Shown piece after piece: positions 25,743 through 34,562 of a DNA stretch of 64,000 nt. Origin of the DNA: Halarchaeum grantii (GTDB lineage Archaea; Halobacteriota; Halobacteria; Halobacteriales; Halobacteriaceae). The number at the start of each line of letters is the position of its first letter. Positions within the stretch are counted from its first letter, which is position 1. The translations under genes and the position numbers were made by a program. The notes beneath the pieces were generated by a model that did not search any database, was not told where the DNA came from, and saw only the letters and a program-made list of their open reading frames with translations. The DNA is taken from NCBI RefSeq assembly GCF_014647455.2, contig NZ_BMPF01000002.1, positions 62,001 to 126,000 of the forward strand, written 5' to 3'.

Positions 25743-27500
25743 ATGCCCGACTCGGACCGCCGCGTCGCCGCGGCCGTCGCCGCCGCGACCGCCGTCGCAC
25801 TCGTCGCCCGCCTCGTCGCCCTCGGTGCCCGCGTCGCCCACTGGGACGAGGGCCGCGTCGGCTACTGGGTGCTACGCTACGTCGAGACCGGCCAATACAC
25901 CTACCACCCGATCGTTCACGGCCCGTTCCTCTTTCACGTCAACGGCGTCGTCTTCGACCTCGTCGGCGCGGGCGACGCGTCGATGCGCGCCGTCGTCGCG
26001 CTCATCGGTGGCCTCCTCCCCGCGACGGCGTGGCTCCTCCGCGACCGACTGAAGCCCGCCGAGACCGTCTCGCTCGCCGTCCTCCTCGCCGCGAACCCGC
26101 TCCTCCTCTACTACTCGCGGTTCATGCGCAGCGACGTGCTCGTCGGCGCGTTCGCGTTCGCCGCGCTCGCGTTCCTCGTCCGCGCGCACGACACCGGCCG
26201 TCGGCGCCACCTCTACGCGGGCGCGCTCTCGCTCGCGCTCGCGTTCACAACCAAGGAGAACGTCCTCGTCTACGTCGCCTGCTGGGTCGGCGCGCTCGTC
26301 CTCCTCCTCGACTGGGCGCTCCTCGCCGCCAGACAGCGCGGCGAGGACCCGACGGCCGTCCTCGCCGAGCGGCTGTTCGCGACCGCACGCGGCCTCCGGG
26401 CGTGGGCGCGCGACGTCGCCGCGAGCGCCCTCCTCTTCCTCGCCGTCGTCGTGTTCTTCTACGCGCCGCGCCCGGAGCTCTGGCGCGCGTTCTCGACCCC
26501 CGTCCTGTTCGGTGACGTCGTCCGGCGCGCCACCGTCAGCTCCGTCGAGAAGTTCGCGAGCACGTGGGTGGGCGGGCACCCGCACAGCTACGTCGACTTC
26601 TTCGTGGGGGACGTCGAGACGCTCGTCGCGGGCGCGGCCGCCGTCTGCGTGCTCGGAGTCGCGGGCTTCGTCCACGACCGCTACCGGGGTGAGCGCCCGC
26701 GCGCACTCGTCTCCTTCGCGGGCTACTGGGCGCTCGCCTCGCTCGTCATCTACCCCGCCGTCTCCGACATTCAGGCGCCGTGGGCGATGATTCACGTCGT
26801 CGTCCCGCTCGCGGTGCCGGCGGCCGTCGGCGGCGGCCTCCTCCTCTCGGCCGTCGGCTCGACGCGCCACGACGGCGACGACGCCGGCACCGCCATTGCG
26901 CTCGTCCTCGTCGCCGCCGTCGTCGGCTGGATGGCGTTCACGGGCGTCACGGCGGCCTTCGTCCACCCACAGGAGCCGGGGCCGCTCGTCCAGTACGGCC
27001 AGCCGAACGGCGACCTCCACCCGACGCTCGCCGAGATCGATGAGGCCGTGCAGGCCCATCAGGGCGGGTCGGGCCCGGACGTCCTCTACTACGGGGCGCA
27101 CTTCTACGCCGCGAGCGAGCCCTCGCCGGCGCCCGACGAGAACTTCTCGGAACCCGGCCACTGGACGTGGCGCCTCCCGCTCCCGTGGTACTTCGAGGGA
27201 ATGGGCGCCGAGACGGCGAGTACCACCGACCTCGCCGCGCTGAACGGGTCGACGCCGCCGGTCGTCGTAACGCGCGCGTCGAACTACGGCGAGGTCGCCC
27301 CCCGTCTCGAGGGGTACGACGCGACGACGTACGAACTCACCTCGGCGGGGACGCCGACGGTGTTCTTCGTCCGTCAGAGCGGTGCCGGAAACGCGAGCGC
27401 GGCGAACGCGAGTCCGGGTGCGGCCGCGAACGCGTCGGCGGCGGGCGCCGCGACGCCGACGCTCCCCGCCGCACCCGCGCCCGCATCCACCGCGGGGTAG
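25743..27500 (+). CDS. Agl23-type polytopic membrane glycosyltransferase (TIGR03663)
   Basis: 585 aa with about twelve transmembrane helices and a C-terminal extracellular domain. The N-terminal GT-C-like motif HWDEGRVGYWVLRYVETGQY (from about residue 33, Asp35/Glu36) lies in the first outer loop, followed by HPIVHGPFLFHVN and YYSRFMRSDVLVG. These match the haloarchaeal family annotated as flippase activity-associated Agl23, implicated in protein N-glycosylation. The last 40 residues are Ala/Asn/Pro-rich with sequons. Divergent from ribH. Confidence 0.85.
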   Translation: MPDSDRRVAAAVAAATAVALVARLVALGARVAHWDEGRVGYWVLRYVETGQYTYHPIVHGPFLFHVNGVVFDLVGAGDASMRAVVALIGGLLPATAWLLRDRLKPAETVSLAVLLAANPLLLYYSRFMRSDVLVGAFAFAALAFLVRAHDTGRRRHLYAGALSLALAFTTKENVLVYVACWVGALVLLLDWALLAARQRGEDPTAVLAERLFATARGLRAWARDVAASALLFLAVVVFFYAPRPELWRAFSTPVLFGDVVRRATVSSVEKFASTWVGGHPHSYVDFFVGDVETLVAGAAAVCVLGVAGFVHDRYRGERPRALVSFAGYWALASLVIYPAVSDIQAPWAMIHVVVPLAVPAAVGGGLLLSAVGSTRHDGDDAGTAIALVLVAAVVGWMAFTGVTAAFVHPQEPGPLVQYGQPNGDLHPTLAEIDEAVQAHQGGSGPDVLYYGAHFYAASEPSPAPDENFSEPGHWTWRLPLPWYFEGMGAETASTTDLAALNGSTPPVVVTRASNYGEVAPRLEGYDATTYELTSAGTPTVFFVRQSGAGNASAANASPGAAANASAAGAATPTLPAAPAPASTAG

Positions 27501-27537
27501 CACGTTCGTGCGTACCTGAGCGAACGGTTCGGCAATC

Positions 27538-27544
27538 CTTATAC
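27538..27544 (+). promoter_or_regulatory. purK promoter TATA-like element
   Basis: CTTATAC centred 27 nt before the purK ATG at 27568; a perfect GAAC-G-GTTC palindrome (27522-27530) lies just upstream and may be a regulatory site. Confidence 0.5.
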
Positions 27545-27567
27545 ACTCCCGTCCACATCCCTCGCGT

Positions 27568-28692
27568 ATGCAGACGCCACCCGGGACCACGCTCGGCGTC
27601 GTCGGCGGCGGCCAACTCGGTCGGATGCTGGCCGAGGCCGCCTCACCGCTCGGCGTCGACGTGGTCGTCCTCGACCCCACACCGGACTGCTCCGCGTCGA
27701 CGCCCGCCGCCGACCACATCGAAGGCGACTTCGACGACCCGGCGGCGTTCGCCGAACTCGCGGCGCGCTCGGACGCGCTCACGTTCGAGATCGAACTCGC
27801 CGACGCCGACCTCCTCGCGGACGTCGATATTCCGGTGCATCCGAAGCCCGCGACGCTCCGCACGACCGAGGACAAACTCGCGGAGAAGGAGGCGCTCGCC
27901 GAGGCGGGCGTCCCCGTCCCCGCGTTCCGGTGCGTCGACGACGCCGCCCACCTCGAGAGCGCGTTCGACGACCTCGGGGCGCCCCTCATGCTGAAGGCGC
28001 GCCACGGGGGGTACGACGGCCGTGGCAACCACGTCACCGAGAGCGTCGCGGACGCCGAGGAGTACTTCGACGACCTCGAGGGGTTAGTCGCCGAGGAGCT
28101 CGTCGACTTCGAGCGCGAGCTCTCCGTCATCGGGGCGAAGGGCGCGAGCGAGGACGCGCAGTTCCCCGTCGTCGAGAACGTCCACGAGGCGGAGATACTG
28201 CGCGAGACGCGCGTCCCGCCCGCCGCCGACTCGGACGTGGTTCGAACGGCCCGCGACGTCGTCGGCGACGTCCTCGACGTCCTGGAGGGCCGGGGCGTCT
28301 ACGGCGTCGAGCTCTTCGAGGTCTCTGGGGAGGTGCTCGTGAACGAGATCGCCCCGCGCCCGCACAACTCCGGGCACTACACCATCGAGGGCGCCGTCAC
28401 CTCCCAGTTCGAACAGCACGTCCGGGCCGTCCTCGGCCTCCCGCTCGGCGACCCCTCGCTGCGAGGGCCGACCGCGATGGTGAACGTCCTCGGCGACGTC
28501 GAGGAGACGAAGCGCGCCGACCTCGGCGGCGTCCCCGGGGCGCTCGCGGTGCCGACCGCCGCGCTCCACTGGTACGGCAAGCGCGACGTGCGCCCGCTGC
28601 GGAAGATGGGCCACGTCACCGCCCTCGGCGACGACGTCGACGAAGCGAGCGCGCGCGCGAACGAGGCGCGCGACGAACTCCACTTCGAGTGA
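27568..28692 (+). CDS. purK: 5-(carboxyamino)imidazole ribonucleotide synthase
   Basis: 374 aa. Motifs: TLGVVGGGQLGRMLAEAAS (about 6-24), ATP-grasp lysine and loop LMLKARHGGYDGRGNHV (about 140-156), GVELFEVSGEVLVNEIAPRP (about 248-267), HNSGHYTIEGAVTSQFEQHV (about 268-287). It carboxylates AIR using ATP and bicarbonate (EC 6.3.4.18) in purine synthesis. purE follows after 7 nt, an operon by spacing. Confidence 0.96.
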   Translation: MQTPPGTTLGVVGGGQLGRMLAEAASPLGVDVVVLDPTPDCSASTPAADHIEGDFDDPAAFAELAARSDALTFEIELADADLLADVDIPVHPKPATLRTTEDKLAEKEALAEAGVPVPAFRCVDDAAHLESAFDDLGAPLMLKARHGGYDGRGNHVTESVADAEEYFDDLEGLVAEELVDFERELSVIGAKGASEDAQFPVVENVHEAEILRETRVPPAADSDVVRTARDVVGDVLDVLEGRGVYGVELFEVSGEVLVNEIAPRPHNSGHYTIEGAVTSQFEQHVRAVLGLPLGDPSLRGPTAMVNVLGDVEETKRADLGGVPGALAVPTAALHWYGKRDVRPLRKMGHVTALGDDVDEASARANEARDELHFE

Positions 28693-28699
28693 TCCGACC

Positions 28700-29335
28700 A
28701 TGACCAGCCTCTCCGACCCCGACGACGTGCAGGACAGCGTGGACGAACTCTGCGAGACCTTCCGGGAGGAAGCCGACCGCGAGCGCGAGCGGACCCCGGA
28801 CGTCGGCATCGTGATGGGGAGCGATTCGGACCTCCCGACGATGCGCGGCGCCTACGAGGCGCTCACCGACCTCGGTTTCGCCGAGGTCACCGACTACGAC
28901 GACCCGCCCGAGGAGCGCTTCACCTTCGAGACGTACGTCGTCTCCGCCCACCGCACGCCCGACCTCATGTACGCGTACGCGGAGACCGCCGAAGCGCGCG
29001 GCCTCGACGTCATCGTCGCGGGCGCGGGCGGGAAGTCCGCCGACCTCCCGAACATGACCGCGTCCATCGCCTACCCGGTGCCCGTCGTCGGCGTCCCCGT
29101 GCAGGAGAAGTCCGTCGACTCCGTCCTCGGGATGCCGACCGGCGCGCCTATCACCGCAGTCGACGCCGGGAAGTCCTACAACGCCGCGCTCTCCGCCGCA
29201 CAGGTGTTGGCCCGCGAACACGACGACCTCCGTGACCGGCTCGTCGCCCTCCACGACGAGCAGCGCGACGGCGTCGGCGACGTCTCCCGTCGCCTGCACG
29301 AGAGAGGGACGCCCGGATTCGAGAAGGACGCCTGA
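28700..29335 (+). CDS. purE: N5-carboxyaminoimidazole ribonucleotide mutase
   Basis: 211 aa. After a helical N-terminal extension (1-33) the class I PurE core begins: VGIVMGSDSDLPTMRGAYEA (about 35-54), VVSAHRTPDLMYAYAE (about 80-95), IVAGAGGKSADLPNMTAS (about 105-122; GAGGAAHLPG in bacteria), and VPVQEKSVDSVLGMPTGAP. It rearranges N5-CAIR to CAIR (EC 5.4.99.18). Downstream partner of purK. A TATA element for the next operon lies 46 nt after the stop. Confidence 0.95.
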   Translation: MTSLSDPDDVQDSVDELCETFREEADRERERTPDVGIVMGSDSDLPTMRGAYEALTDLGFAEVTDYDDPPEERFTFETYVVSAHRTPDLMYAYAETAEARGLDVIVAGAGGKSADLPNMTASIAYPVPVVGVPVQEKSVDSVLGMPTGAPITAVDAGKSYNAALSAAQVLAREHDDLRDRLVALHDEQRDGVGDVSRRLHERGTPGFEKDA

Positions 29336-29380
29336 AGCGCCGGAATACGGCGTTTTAGGACCTATCCGGAAGAATCAACG

Positions 29381-29387
29381 TTTATAC
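29381..29387 (+). promoter_or_regulatory. Promoter of the complex I-type operon
   Basis: TTTATAC, centred about 37 nt before the subunit A start at 29421, so the transcript should have a short leader of about 10 nt. It is the only clear promoter before the eleven overlapping genes. Confidence 0.5.
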
Positions 29388-29420
29388 GCATGGGGGGTGA
29401 AGTGCCGCGTGATACGGACG

Positions 29421-29816
29421 ATGAACGAATGGATCGCCGTCGGCGTGTTCGCCGTCGTGGCCGCTTCGATACCAGCCGTGATGGTGCAGACGTCGAAGCT
29501 GCTGCGGCCGAGCGTGCCGGAGAAAGGGAAAGAAACCGTCTACGAGAGCGGTGAGGTCCCGACGGGAGGGACGCGGCTCAACTTCAACATCCAGTACTAC
29601 CTGGTCGCGCTCCTCTTCCTCGTCTTCGACATCGAGACCGTCCTGATCTTTCCGTGGACCGTTATCTATCAGGACGCCGTCAGCGCCGTCGGTCTCGGCG
29701 CAGCGCTCTACCCGATGCTGGCCTTCATCGCTGTCCTCGTCGTCGGTCTCGTCTGGGCCTGGCGCACCGGTGCCATCCGGTGGGCGAGCACACCCAAATC
29801 GGAGTTCAACACATGA
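29421..29816 (+). CDS. nuoA: Complex I-type dehydrogenase subunit A
   Basis: 131 aa from the ATG at 29421. Three transmembrane helices. NuoA signature: VYESGEVPTGGTRLNFNIQY then YYLVALLFLVFDIETVLIFP (about 42-80), where bacterial NuoA has E-GxxP and FDxExxFLFPW. The antiporter-proximal junction subunit of the membrane arm. First gene of an operon in which nearly all genes overlap by 1-4 nt; this one overlaps nuoB through ATGA. Confidence 0.94.
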   Translation: MNEWIAVGVFAVVAASIPAVMVQTSKLLRPSVPEKGKETVYESGEVPTGGTRLNFNIQYYLVALLFLVFDIETVLIFPWTVIYQDAVSAVGLGAALYPMLAFIAVLVVGLVWAWRTGAIRWASTPKSEFNT

Positions 29817-30517
29817 GTAGCGACCACCCCCGAGACGACATCATCGACACGACCGCACCGCAGACGAAGACACGGGAGGACCGGATGGGCGAGGTCGACT
29901 CCCGGTTCAACTCGACGCTCCGGGAGGCCTTCGGCTCCACGCCGTTCATCCTCACGAAGTTCGACGAGTTCATGAACTGGGTTCGCGGCTCCTCCATGTT
30001 CATGCTCCAGTTCGGCATCGCGTGCTGCAGCATCGAGATGATGCACACGTACGCCGTCAAGCACGACCTCGACCGCTTCGGCTCCGGCGTCCCGCGCGCG
30101 TCGCCCCGGCAGGCGGACGTGATGATCGTCCCCGGGACGATCGTCTCCAAGTTCGCCCCGCGCATGAAGCGCGTCTACGACCAGATGCCCGAGCCGAAGT
30201 TCGTCGTGAACATGGGCAGCTGCTCGACCTCCGGCGGCCCGTTCCAGCAGGGCTACAACGTCGTCAAGGGCGCCGAGGAGGTCATCCCCGTCGACATCCA
30301 CATCCCCGGCTGCCCGCCGCGCCCCGAAGCCCTCGTCTACGGCGTCGTCAAGCTCCAGGAGCGCATCAAGAACGGCGAGACGTCGCCCGTGACCGTCAAG
30401 CCCTACGAGCTCGAGGAGTTCGGCGACCTCGAACAGGACGAGCTCGTCCAGAAACTCGCCGCCGAGATCGACGAGGACGACCTCGTCATGCGCTACAACT
30501 GGGCTGATTCGCCATGA
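29813..30517 (+). CDS. nuoB: Complex I-type dehydrogenase subunit B
   Basis: 234 aa. Ligands of the terminal N2 [4Fe-4S] cluster are present: FGIACCSIEMMHTYAV with the tandem Cys pair, NMGSCSTSGGPF, and HIPGCPPRPEALVYG. The N-terminal 35 residues are acidic and likely disordered. PSST-type subunit at the quinone site. Overlaps nuoA and nuoCD by 4 nt each. Confidence 0.96.
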   Translation: MSSDHPRDDIIDTTAPQTKTREDRMGEVDSRFNSTLREAFGSTPFILTKFDEFMNWVRGSSMFMLQFGIACCSIEMMHTYAVKHDLDRFGSGVPRASPRQADVMIVPGTIVSKFAPRMKRVYDQMPEPKFVVNMGSCSTSGGPFQQGYNVVKGAEEVIPVDIHIPGCPPRPEALVYGVVKLQERIKNGETSPVTVKPYELEEFGDLEQDELVQKLAAEIDEDDLVMRYNWADSP

Positions 30518-32196
30518 GTCAGGCCACCGAGGACCCGGCCGAGGACGCCGAGATCGACCCCGAGAGCGTCCCCGTAGAGGGCGTCGATTACGACGCCATC
30601 GAGGCGCTCCTCGGCGACGCCGTGGTGCGTCGCGAGACGCACACGAACGCCGAGGGCTTCGTCGTGCGCGCCGACCGCGTGCAGGACGCCCTCTCGACGC
30701 TCAAGCAGGAGGCGGGCTTCGACCACCTCTCGAACGTCTCCGCACAGGAGTACGCGGACCGCTTCGAGTCCATCTACCATCTGAAGAAGTACGACGACCC
30801 CACGCAGGAGGTCTCCGTGGTGGTGCCGACGACGCGCGACGACCCCGTCAGCCAGAGCGCCGAGCCGGTCTTTCGGACGGCCGACTGGCACGAGCGCGAG
30901 GCCTACGACCTCGTCGGCGTCGAGTACGACGAGCACCCCGACCTCCGGCGCATTCTCCTCCCGGAGACGTGGCAGGGCCACCCGCTCGGGCGCGACTACA
31001 ACCAGGACAAACCGCAGATCGTCACGTTCGAGGAGCACGAGAACCCGCTCGCGGACGACCACCGCGACGAGGACACGATGCTCCTCAACATCGGGCCCCA
31101 CCACCCCGCCACGCACGGCGTCCTCCACCTGAAGACGATCCTCGACGGCGAGCAGGTCGCGGACGTCGAACCCGACATCGGCTACCTGCACCGCTGCGAG
31201 GAGCAGATGGCCCAGTCCGGGACGTATCGCCACCAGATCATGCCGTACCCCGACCGCTGGGACTACGGCTCCGCCGGCATCCTGAACGAGTGGGCGTACG
31301 CGCGCGTCGCCGAGGACCTGAACGACATCGAGGTCCCCGAGTACGCGCAGGTCGTGCGGACGATGAGCGCCGAGCTCTGCCGCATCGCCGCCCACCTGCT
31401 CGCGCTCGGGACGTTCTGCCTCGACATCTACGGCGACTTCACCGCCATCTTCATGTACGCGATGCGGGACCGCGAAGTCGTCCAGAACATCCTCGAGGAC
31501 CTCACCGGCCAGCGGATGATGTTCAACTACCTCCGTCTCGGGGGTGTGGTCTGGGACGTCCCCGAGCCCCGCGAGGAGTTCTTCGCGACCGTCCAGGAGT
31601 TCCTCGACCAGCTCCCCGGTCGCATGGAGGAGTACCACGACCTCATCACGGAGAACGAGATCTTCCAGGCCCGCACCGTGAACACGGGCGTCCTCGAACC
31701 CGACGTCGCGAAGGACTACGGCGTGACCGGGCCGGTCGCGCGCGCCTCCGGCATCGACTACGACCTCCGGCGCGACGACCCCTACGGCTACTACGAGAAC
31801 CTCGACTGGAAGGTCGTCACTGACGACGGGAAGGACAACTACTCCCGGCTCCTCGTCCGCATGCGCGAGGTCGAACAGTCCGCGCGCATCATCCAGCAGT
31901 GCGTCGACCTCCTCGAGGACTGGGACGAAGACGACCGCGAGATCCAGTCGAACGTCCCGCGCACCCTCAACCCGGACCCGGACACCGAAGCCTACCGCGC
32001 CGTCGAGGGCGCGAAGGGAGAACTGGGCATCTACGTCCGCTCGGACGGGACGGACAAGCCCGCGCGCTTCAAGATCCGCAGTCCCTGCTTCAGTAACCTG
32101 CAGGCGCTCCCCGAGATGGCCGAGGGCGAGTACATCCCCGACCTCGTCGCCACCCTCGGGAGCCTCGACATCATCCTCGGCGAGGTGGACCGGTAA
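30514..32196 (+). CDS. nuoCD: Fused complex I-type subunits C and D
   Basis: 560 aa. Residues about 1-155 are the NuoC (30 kDa) domain with ADWHEREAYDLVGVEYDEHP then DLRRILLPETWQGHPLGRDY; residues about 185-560 are NuoD (49 kDa) with NIGPHHPATHGVLHLK, DIGYLHRCEEQMAQSG, YGDFTAIFMYAMRDRE, and the C-terminal LGSLDIILGEVDR. The HHPATHG histidine and Tyr line the quinone pocket in the family. Such C-D fusions occur in many bacteria and in haloarchaea. Confidence 0.96.
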   Translation: MSQATEDPAEDAEIDPESVPVEGVDYDAIEALLGDAVVRRETHTNAEGFVVRADRVQDALSTLKQEAGFDHLSNVSAQEYADRFESIYHLKKYDDPTQEVSVVVPTTRDDPVSQSAEPVFRTADWHEREAYDLVGVEYDEHPDLRRILLPETWQGHPLGRDYNQDKPQIVTFEEHENPLADDHRDEDTMLLNIGPHHPATHGVLHLKTILDGEQVADVEPDIGYLHRCEEQMAQSGTYRHQIMPYPDRWDYGSAGILNEWAYARVAEDLNDIEVPEYAQVVRTMSAELCRIAAHLLALGTFCLDIYGDFTAIFMYAMRDREVVQNILEDLTGQRMMFNYLRLGGVVWDVPEPREEFFATVQEFLDQLPGRMEEYHDLITENEIFQARTVNTGVLEPDVAKDYGVTGPVARASGIDYDLRRDDPYGYYENLDWKVVTDDGKDNYSRLLVRMREVEQSARIIQQCVDLLEDWDEDDREIQSNVPRTLNPDPDTEAYRAVEGAKGELGIYVRSDGTDKPARFKIRSPCFSNLQALPEMAEGEYIPDLVATLGSLDIILGEVDR

Positions 32197-33248
32197 TGAC
32201 GACGGCACCCGTCGCGCTCGCGGAGTGGCTCGGCTACGCGACGCCGCCGCTCTGGCTCGAGCTCGTGCTCGACGCGCTCGTCGCGGGCGTCATCGTCACC
32301 ATCCTCCTGCTCACGTCCGCCGTCGCCGGCCCGTGGGCGAAGCGGAAGATCACGGCGATGTTCACCGACCGCATCGCCGTCGACCGCATCGGGCCGTTCG
32401 GCGTCCTCACCATCGTCTCCGACGCCGTCCGCCTGATGTCGAAGGAACTCATCATCCCCGACGGCGCCGACCGCCCCGCCTTCGACATCGCGCCCGCGAT
32501 CCTCCCGCTCTCCGCGCTGCTCGGCTTCGCCGTCATCCCGATGGGAAGCGGGCTCCAGCTCGCCGACCCCGAGATCGGCCTCGTCTACGTCTTCGCCGTC
32601 TCCGGCATCGCGAGCGTCGGCATGGTCGTCGGCGGCTACGCCTCCGGGAGCAAGTACTCGCTCTTGGGGTCGATGCGCTCGGTCGCGGAAAGCATCGCCT
32701 ACGAGATCCCGCTCGTCGTCACCGCCGCCTCCATCGTCCTCCTCACGGGGACGCTCCAGCTCAGCGAAATCGTCGCCGCACAGCAGGGGACGCTGTTCGC
32801 GCTCGGGCCCATCGCGGTGCCCGCGTGGTACGGCTTCCTCAACCCGTTCGCGCTCGCGCTCTTCCTCGTCGCAAGCCTCGCCGAGGTCGGGCGCAACCCC
32901 TTCGACATCGGCGAAGCGGCGACGGAGATCGTCGGCGGCTACATCACCGAGTACTCGAGCATCTACTTCGTGCTCTTCTTCCTCGGTGAGTTCCTCCACA
33001 TCTTCCTCAGCGGCGCCGTCATCACGACGCTCTTCCTCGGCGGCCCCGCCGGGCCCGGCCCCGCGTGGCTCGGCATCGTCTGGTTCGTCGTGAAGATCTG
33101 GGCGGTCTTCCTCTTCACCCAGTGGTGTCGCTCTGCGGTCCCGCGCGTACGGATCGACCAGATGCTCGAAATCGGCTGGAAGGGACTCCTCGTCCTCTCC
33201 TTCGCGAACCTGGTTCTCACGGCCATCATCGTGGGAGTGATAGCATGA
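32196..33248 (+). CDS. nuoH: Complex I-type dehydrogenase subunit H
   Basis: 350 aa, eight transmembrane helices. NuoH signatures: GPWAKRKITAMFTDRIAVDR (about 45-64) followed by IGPFGVLTIVSDAVRLMSKE, and AEVGRNPFDIGEAATEIVGG (about 229-248), which faces the quinone tunnel. Start ATG shares one base with the nuoCD stop (TAATG). Anchors the peripheral arm in the membrane. Confidence 0.96.
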   Translation: MTTAPVALAEWLGYATPPLWLELVLDALVAGVIVTILLLTSAVAGPWAKRKITAMFTDRIAVDRIGPFGVLTIVSDAVRLMSKELIIPDGADRPAFDIAPAILPLSALLGFAVIPMGSGLQLADPEIGLVYVFAVSGIASVGMVVGGYASGSKYSLLGSMRSVAESIAYEIPLVVTAASIVLLTGTLQLSEIVAAQQGTLFALGPIAVPAWYGFLNPFALALFLVASLAEVGRNPFDIGEAATEIVGGYITEYSSIYFVLFFLGEFLHIFLSGAVITTLFLGGPAGPGPAWLGIVWFVVKIWAVFLFTQWCRSAVPRVRIDQMLEIGWKGLLVLSFANLVLTAIIVGVIA

Positions 33249-33706
33249 TCGGACTCCTCAAGTCGATGGCGACGACGATGAAGCACGCACTGGACGGCAA
33301 GACGTTCACCGTCGAGTACCCCGAGGAGGCCCCGGAGGTCTCCCCGCGGTTCCGCGGCATCCACAAGTTCAGCCAGGAGCGCTGTATCTGGTGTCGCCAG
33401 TGCGAGAAGGTGTGTCCGAACGACACCATCCAGATCGTCACCGACGACAAACGGCAGGGCGAACAGTACAACCTCCACGTCGCGCAGTGCATCTACTGCC
33501 GGCTCTGCGAGGAGGTCTGTCCCGTTGACGCCATCCTCCTCACGGAGAACTTCGAGTTCAACGGCGACACGAAACACGACCTCGTCTACAACAAAGAACA
33601 GCTCGGGAACGTCCCGTGGTACAAGGACATCGACCCGCTGGCGGCCCGCGAGCCCGACCGGGGCGCGTGGGTCGGCGAGGGTGACGGGGAGGTCGACTAC
33701 CAGTGA
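33245..33706 (+). CDS. nuoI: Complex I-type subunit I, 2x[4Fe-4S] ferredoxin
   Basis: 153 aa. Two complete cluster motifs: CIWCRQCEKVCPNDTI (about 47-62) and CIYCRLCEEVCPVDAI (about 84-99), each Cx2Cx2Cx3CP, ligating N6a and N6b. Preceded by FRGIHKFSQER. It links the electron input to NuoB; since no NuoE/F/G are in the operon, the donor that docks here is unknown. Overlaps nuoH and J1 by 4 nt. Confidence 0.96.
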   Translation: MIGLLKSMATTMKHALDGKTFTVEYPEEAPEVSPRFRGIHKFSQERCIWCRQCEKVCPNDTIQIVTDDKRQGEQYNLHVAQCIYCRLCEEVCPVDAILLTENFEFNGDTKHDLVYNKEQLGNVPWYKDIDPLAAREPDRGAWVGEGDGEVDYQ

Positions 33707-33966
33707 GCTCCACGCTCGAACTCGCGGCGTTCGCGCTCTTCGCGCTCACGACGGTGGGCTTCAGTCTCGGCGTCGTGCTCGCGAAGGAGGCGTGGCACTC
33801 CGCGCTCTCGCTCGGCGGCGCGCTCTTCACGGTCGCCATCCACTACGTGATGCTCGACGCCGAGTTCGTCGCCGCGATGCAGGTGCTGGTGTACGTCGGC
33901 GGCGTCCTCGTGCTGCTCGCGTTCGCCGTCATGCTCACCGAGGGTGAGCAGGAGGTGGCCGCATGA
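33703..33966 (+). CDS. nuoJ1: Complex I-type subunit J, N-terminal half
   Basis: 87 aa from a GTG overlapping the nuoI stop. Three transmembrane helices with the NuoJ features SALSLGGALFTVAIHYVMLD (about 32-51) and FVAAMQVLVYVGGVLVLLAF (about 54-73), which corresponds to the pi-bulge helix 3 of NuoJ. The C-terminal helices of NuoJ are encoded separately by the next gene, the usual haloarchaeal split. Confidence 0.92.
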   Translation: MSSTLELAAFALFALTTVGFSLGVVLAKEAWHSALSLGGALFTVAIHYVMLDAEFVAAMQVLVYVGGVLVLLAFAVMLTEGEQEVAA

Positions 33967-34259
33967 CGACGCGCCCGTCGCTCGCGACGGACGCGAACCT
34001 CGCGCGCGGCCTCGGCGCGCTCGTCCTCTTCGTCGTGCTCGCCGGCGCGTTCCTCCTCACGGAGTTCGGCCCGGCGGCGTGGTACCCCGAGGGCGCGTCC
34101 ATCACCGCCGGCATCGGCTACGCGCTCTTCGACATGAGCGCGCAGACGCCGCTCGTCAGCGATGGGTTCCTCGCGGCGTTCGAGACGGTCGACTTCGTGC
34201 TCGTCGCCGCGCTCGTCGCCGCGGTGACGCTCGCACGCCGGGACGGGGGTGAGGCCTGA
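33963..34259 (+). CDS. nuoJ2: Complex I-type subunit J, C-terminal half
   Basis: 98 aa with two transmembrane helices (about 18-35 and 78-93) flanking a loop. Weak sequence conservation, but position between J1 and K with 4-nt and 1-nt overlaps, and topology, match the C-terminal part of NuoJ. The split is by a real stop and restart, not a frameshift error: both junctions show the operon's standard overlap pattern. Confidence 0.82.
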   Translation: MTTRPSLATDANLARGLGALVLFVVLAGAFLLTEFGPAAWYPEGASITAGIGYALFDMSAQTPLVSDGFLAAFETVDFVLVAALVAAVTLARRDGGEA

Positions 34260-34561
34260 TGGTCCCCCTCGAGTACTACCTCGTGCTCTCGGCGGCGGTG
34301 TTCTGCATCGGCGTCTTCGGCGTGCTCGCGCGCCGGAACGCGCTCATCTTCCTGATGAGCGTCGAGCTCATGCTGAACGCCGCGAACCTCGTCTTCGTCG
34401 CGGCGAGCGGCCAGTACGGCACCATCAGCGGGCAGGTGTTCAGCCTGTTCACGATGGCGCTCGCCGCCGCCGAAGTCGCGGTCGGCATCGGCATCGTGCT
34501 CGTGGTGTATCGGAAGTTCAAAGGCGTGGACGTCACGAAAGCGACGGCTATGAGGTGGTAA
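34259..34561 (+). CDS. nuoK: Complex I-type dehydrogenase subunit K
   Basis: 100 aa, three transmembrane helices. NuoK signature: FCIGVFGVLARRNALIFLMS (about 16-35) followed by VELMLNAANLVF, carrying the conserved membrane Glu in helix 2, and TMALAAAEVAVGIGIVLVVY (about 62-81) with the second Glu. Part of the proton translocating E-channel. Confidence 0.95.
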   Translation: MVPLEYYLVLSAAVFCIGVFGVLARRNALIFLMSVELMLNAANLVFVAASGQYGTISGQVFSLFTMALAAAEVAVGIGIVLVVYRKFKGVDVTKATAMRW

Positions 34562-34562
34562 C

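Noticed and set aside
25872-28130. Minus-strand open frame of 752 codons opposite Agl23 and purK
   Set aside because: Arg/Glu-rich shadow translation; the plus strand holds two confidently recognised proteins.
33703-34259. Split nuoJ as a frameshift or pseudogene
   Set aside because: Both halves have proper start/stop overlaps identical in style to the rest of the operon, and the split is common in haloarchaea.
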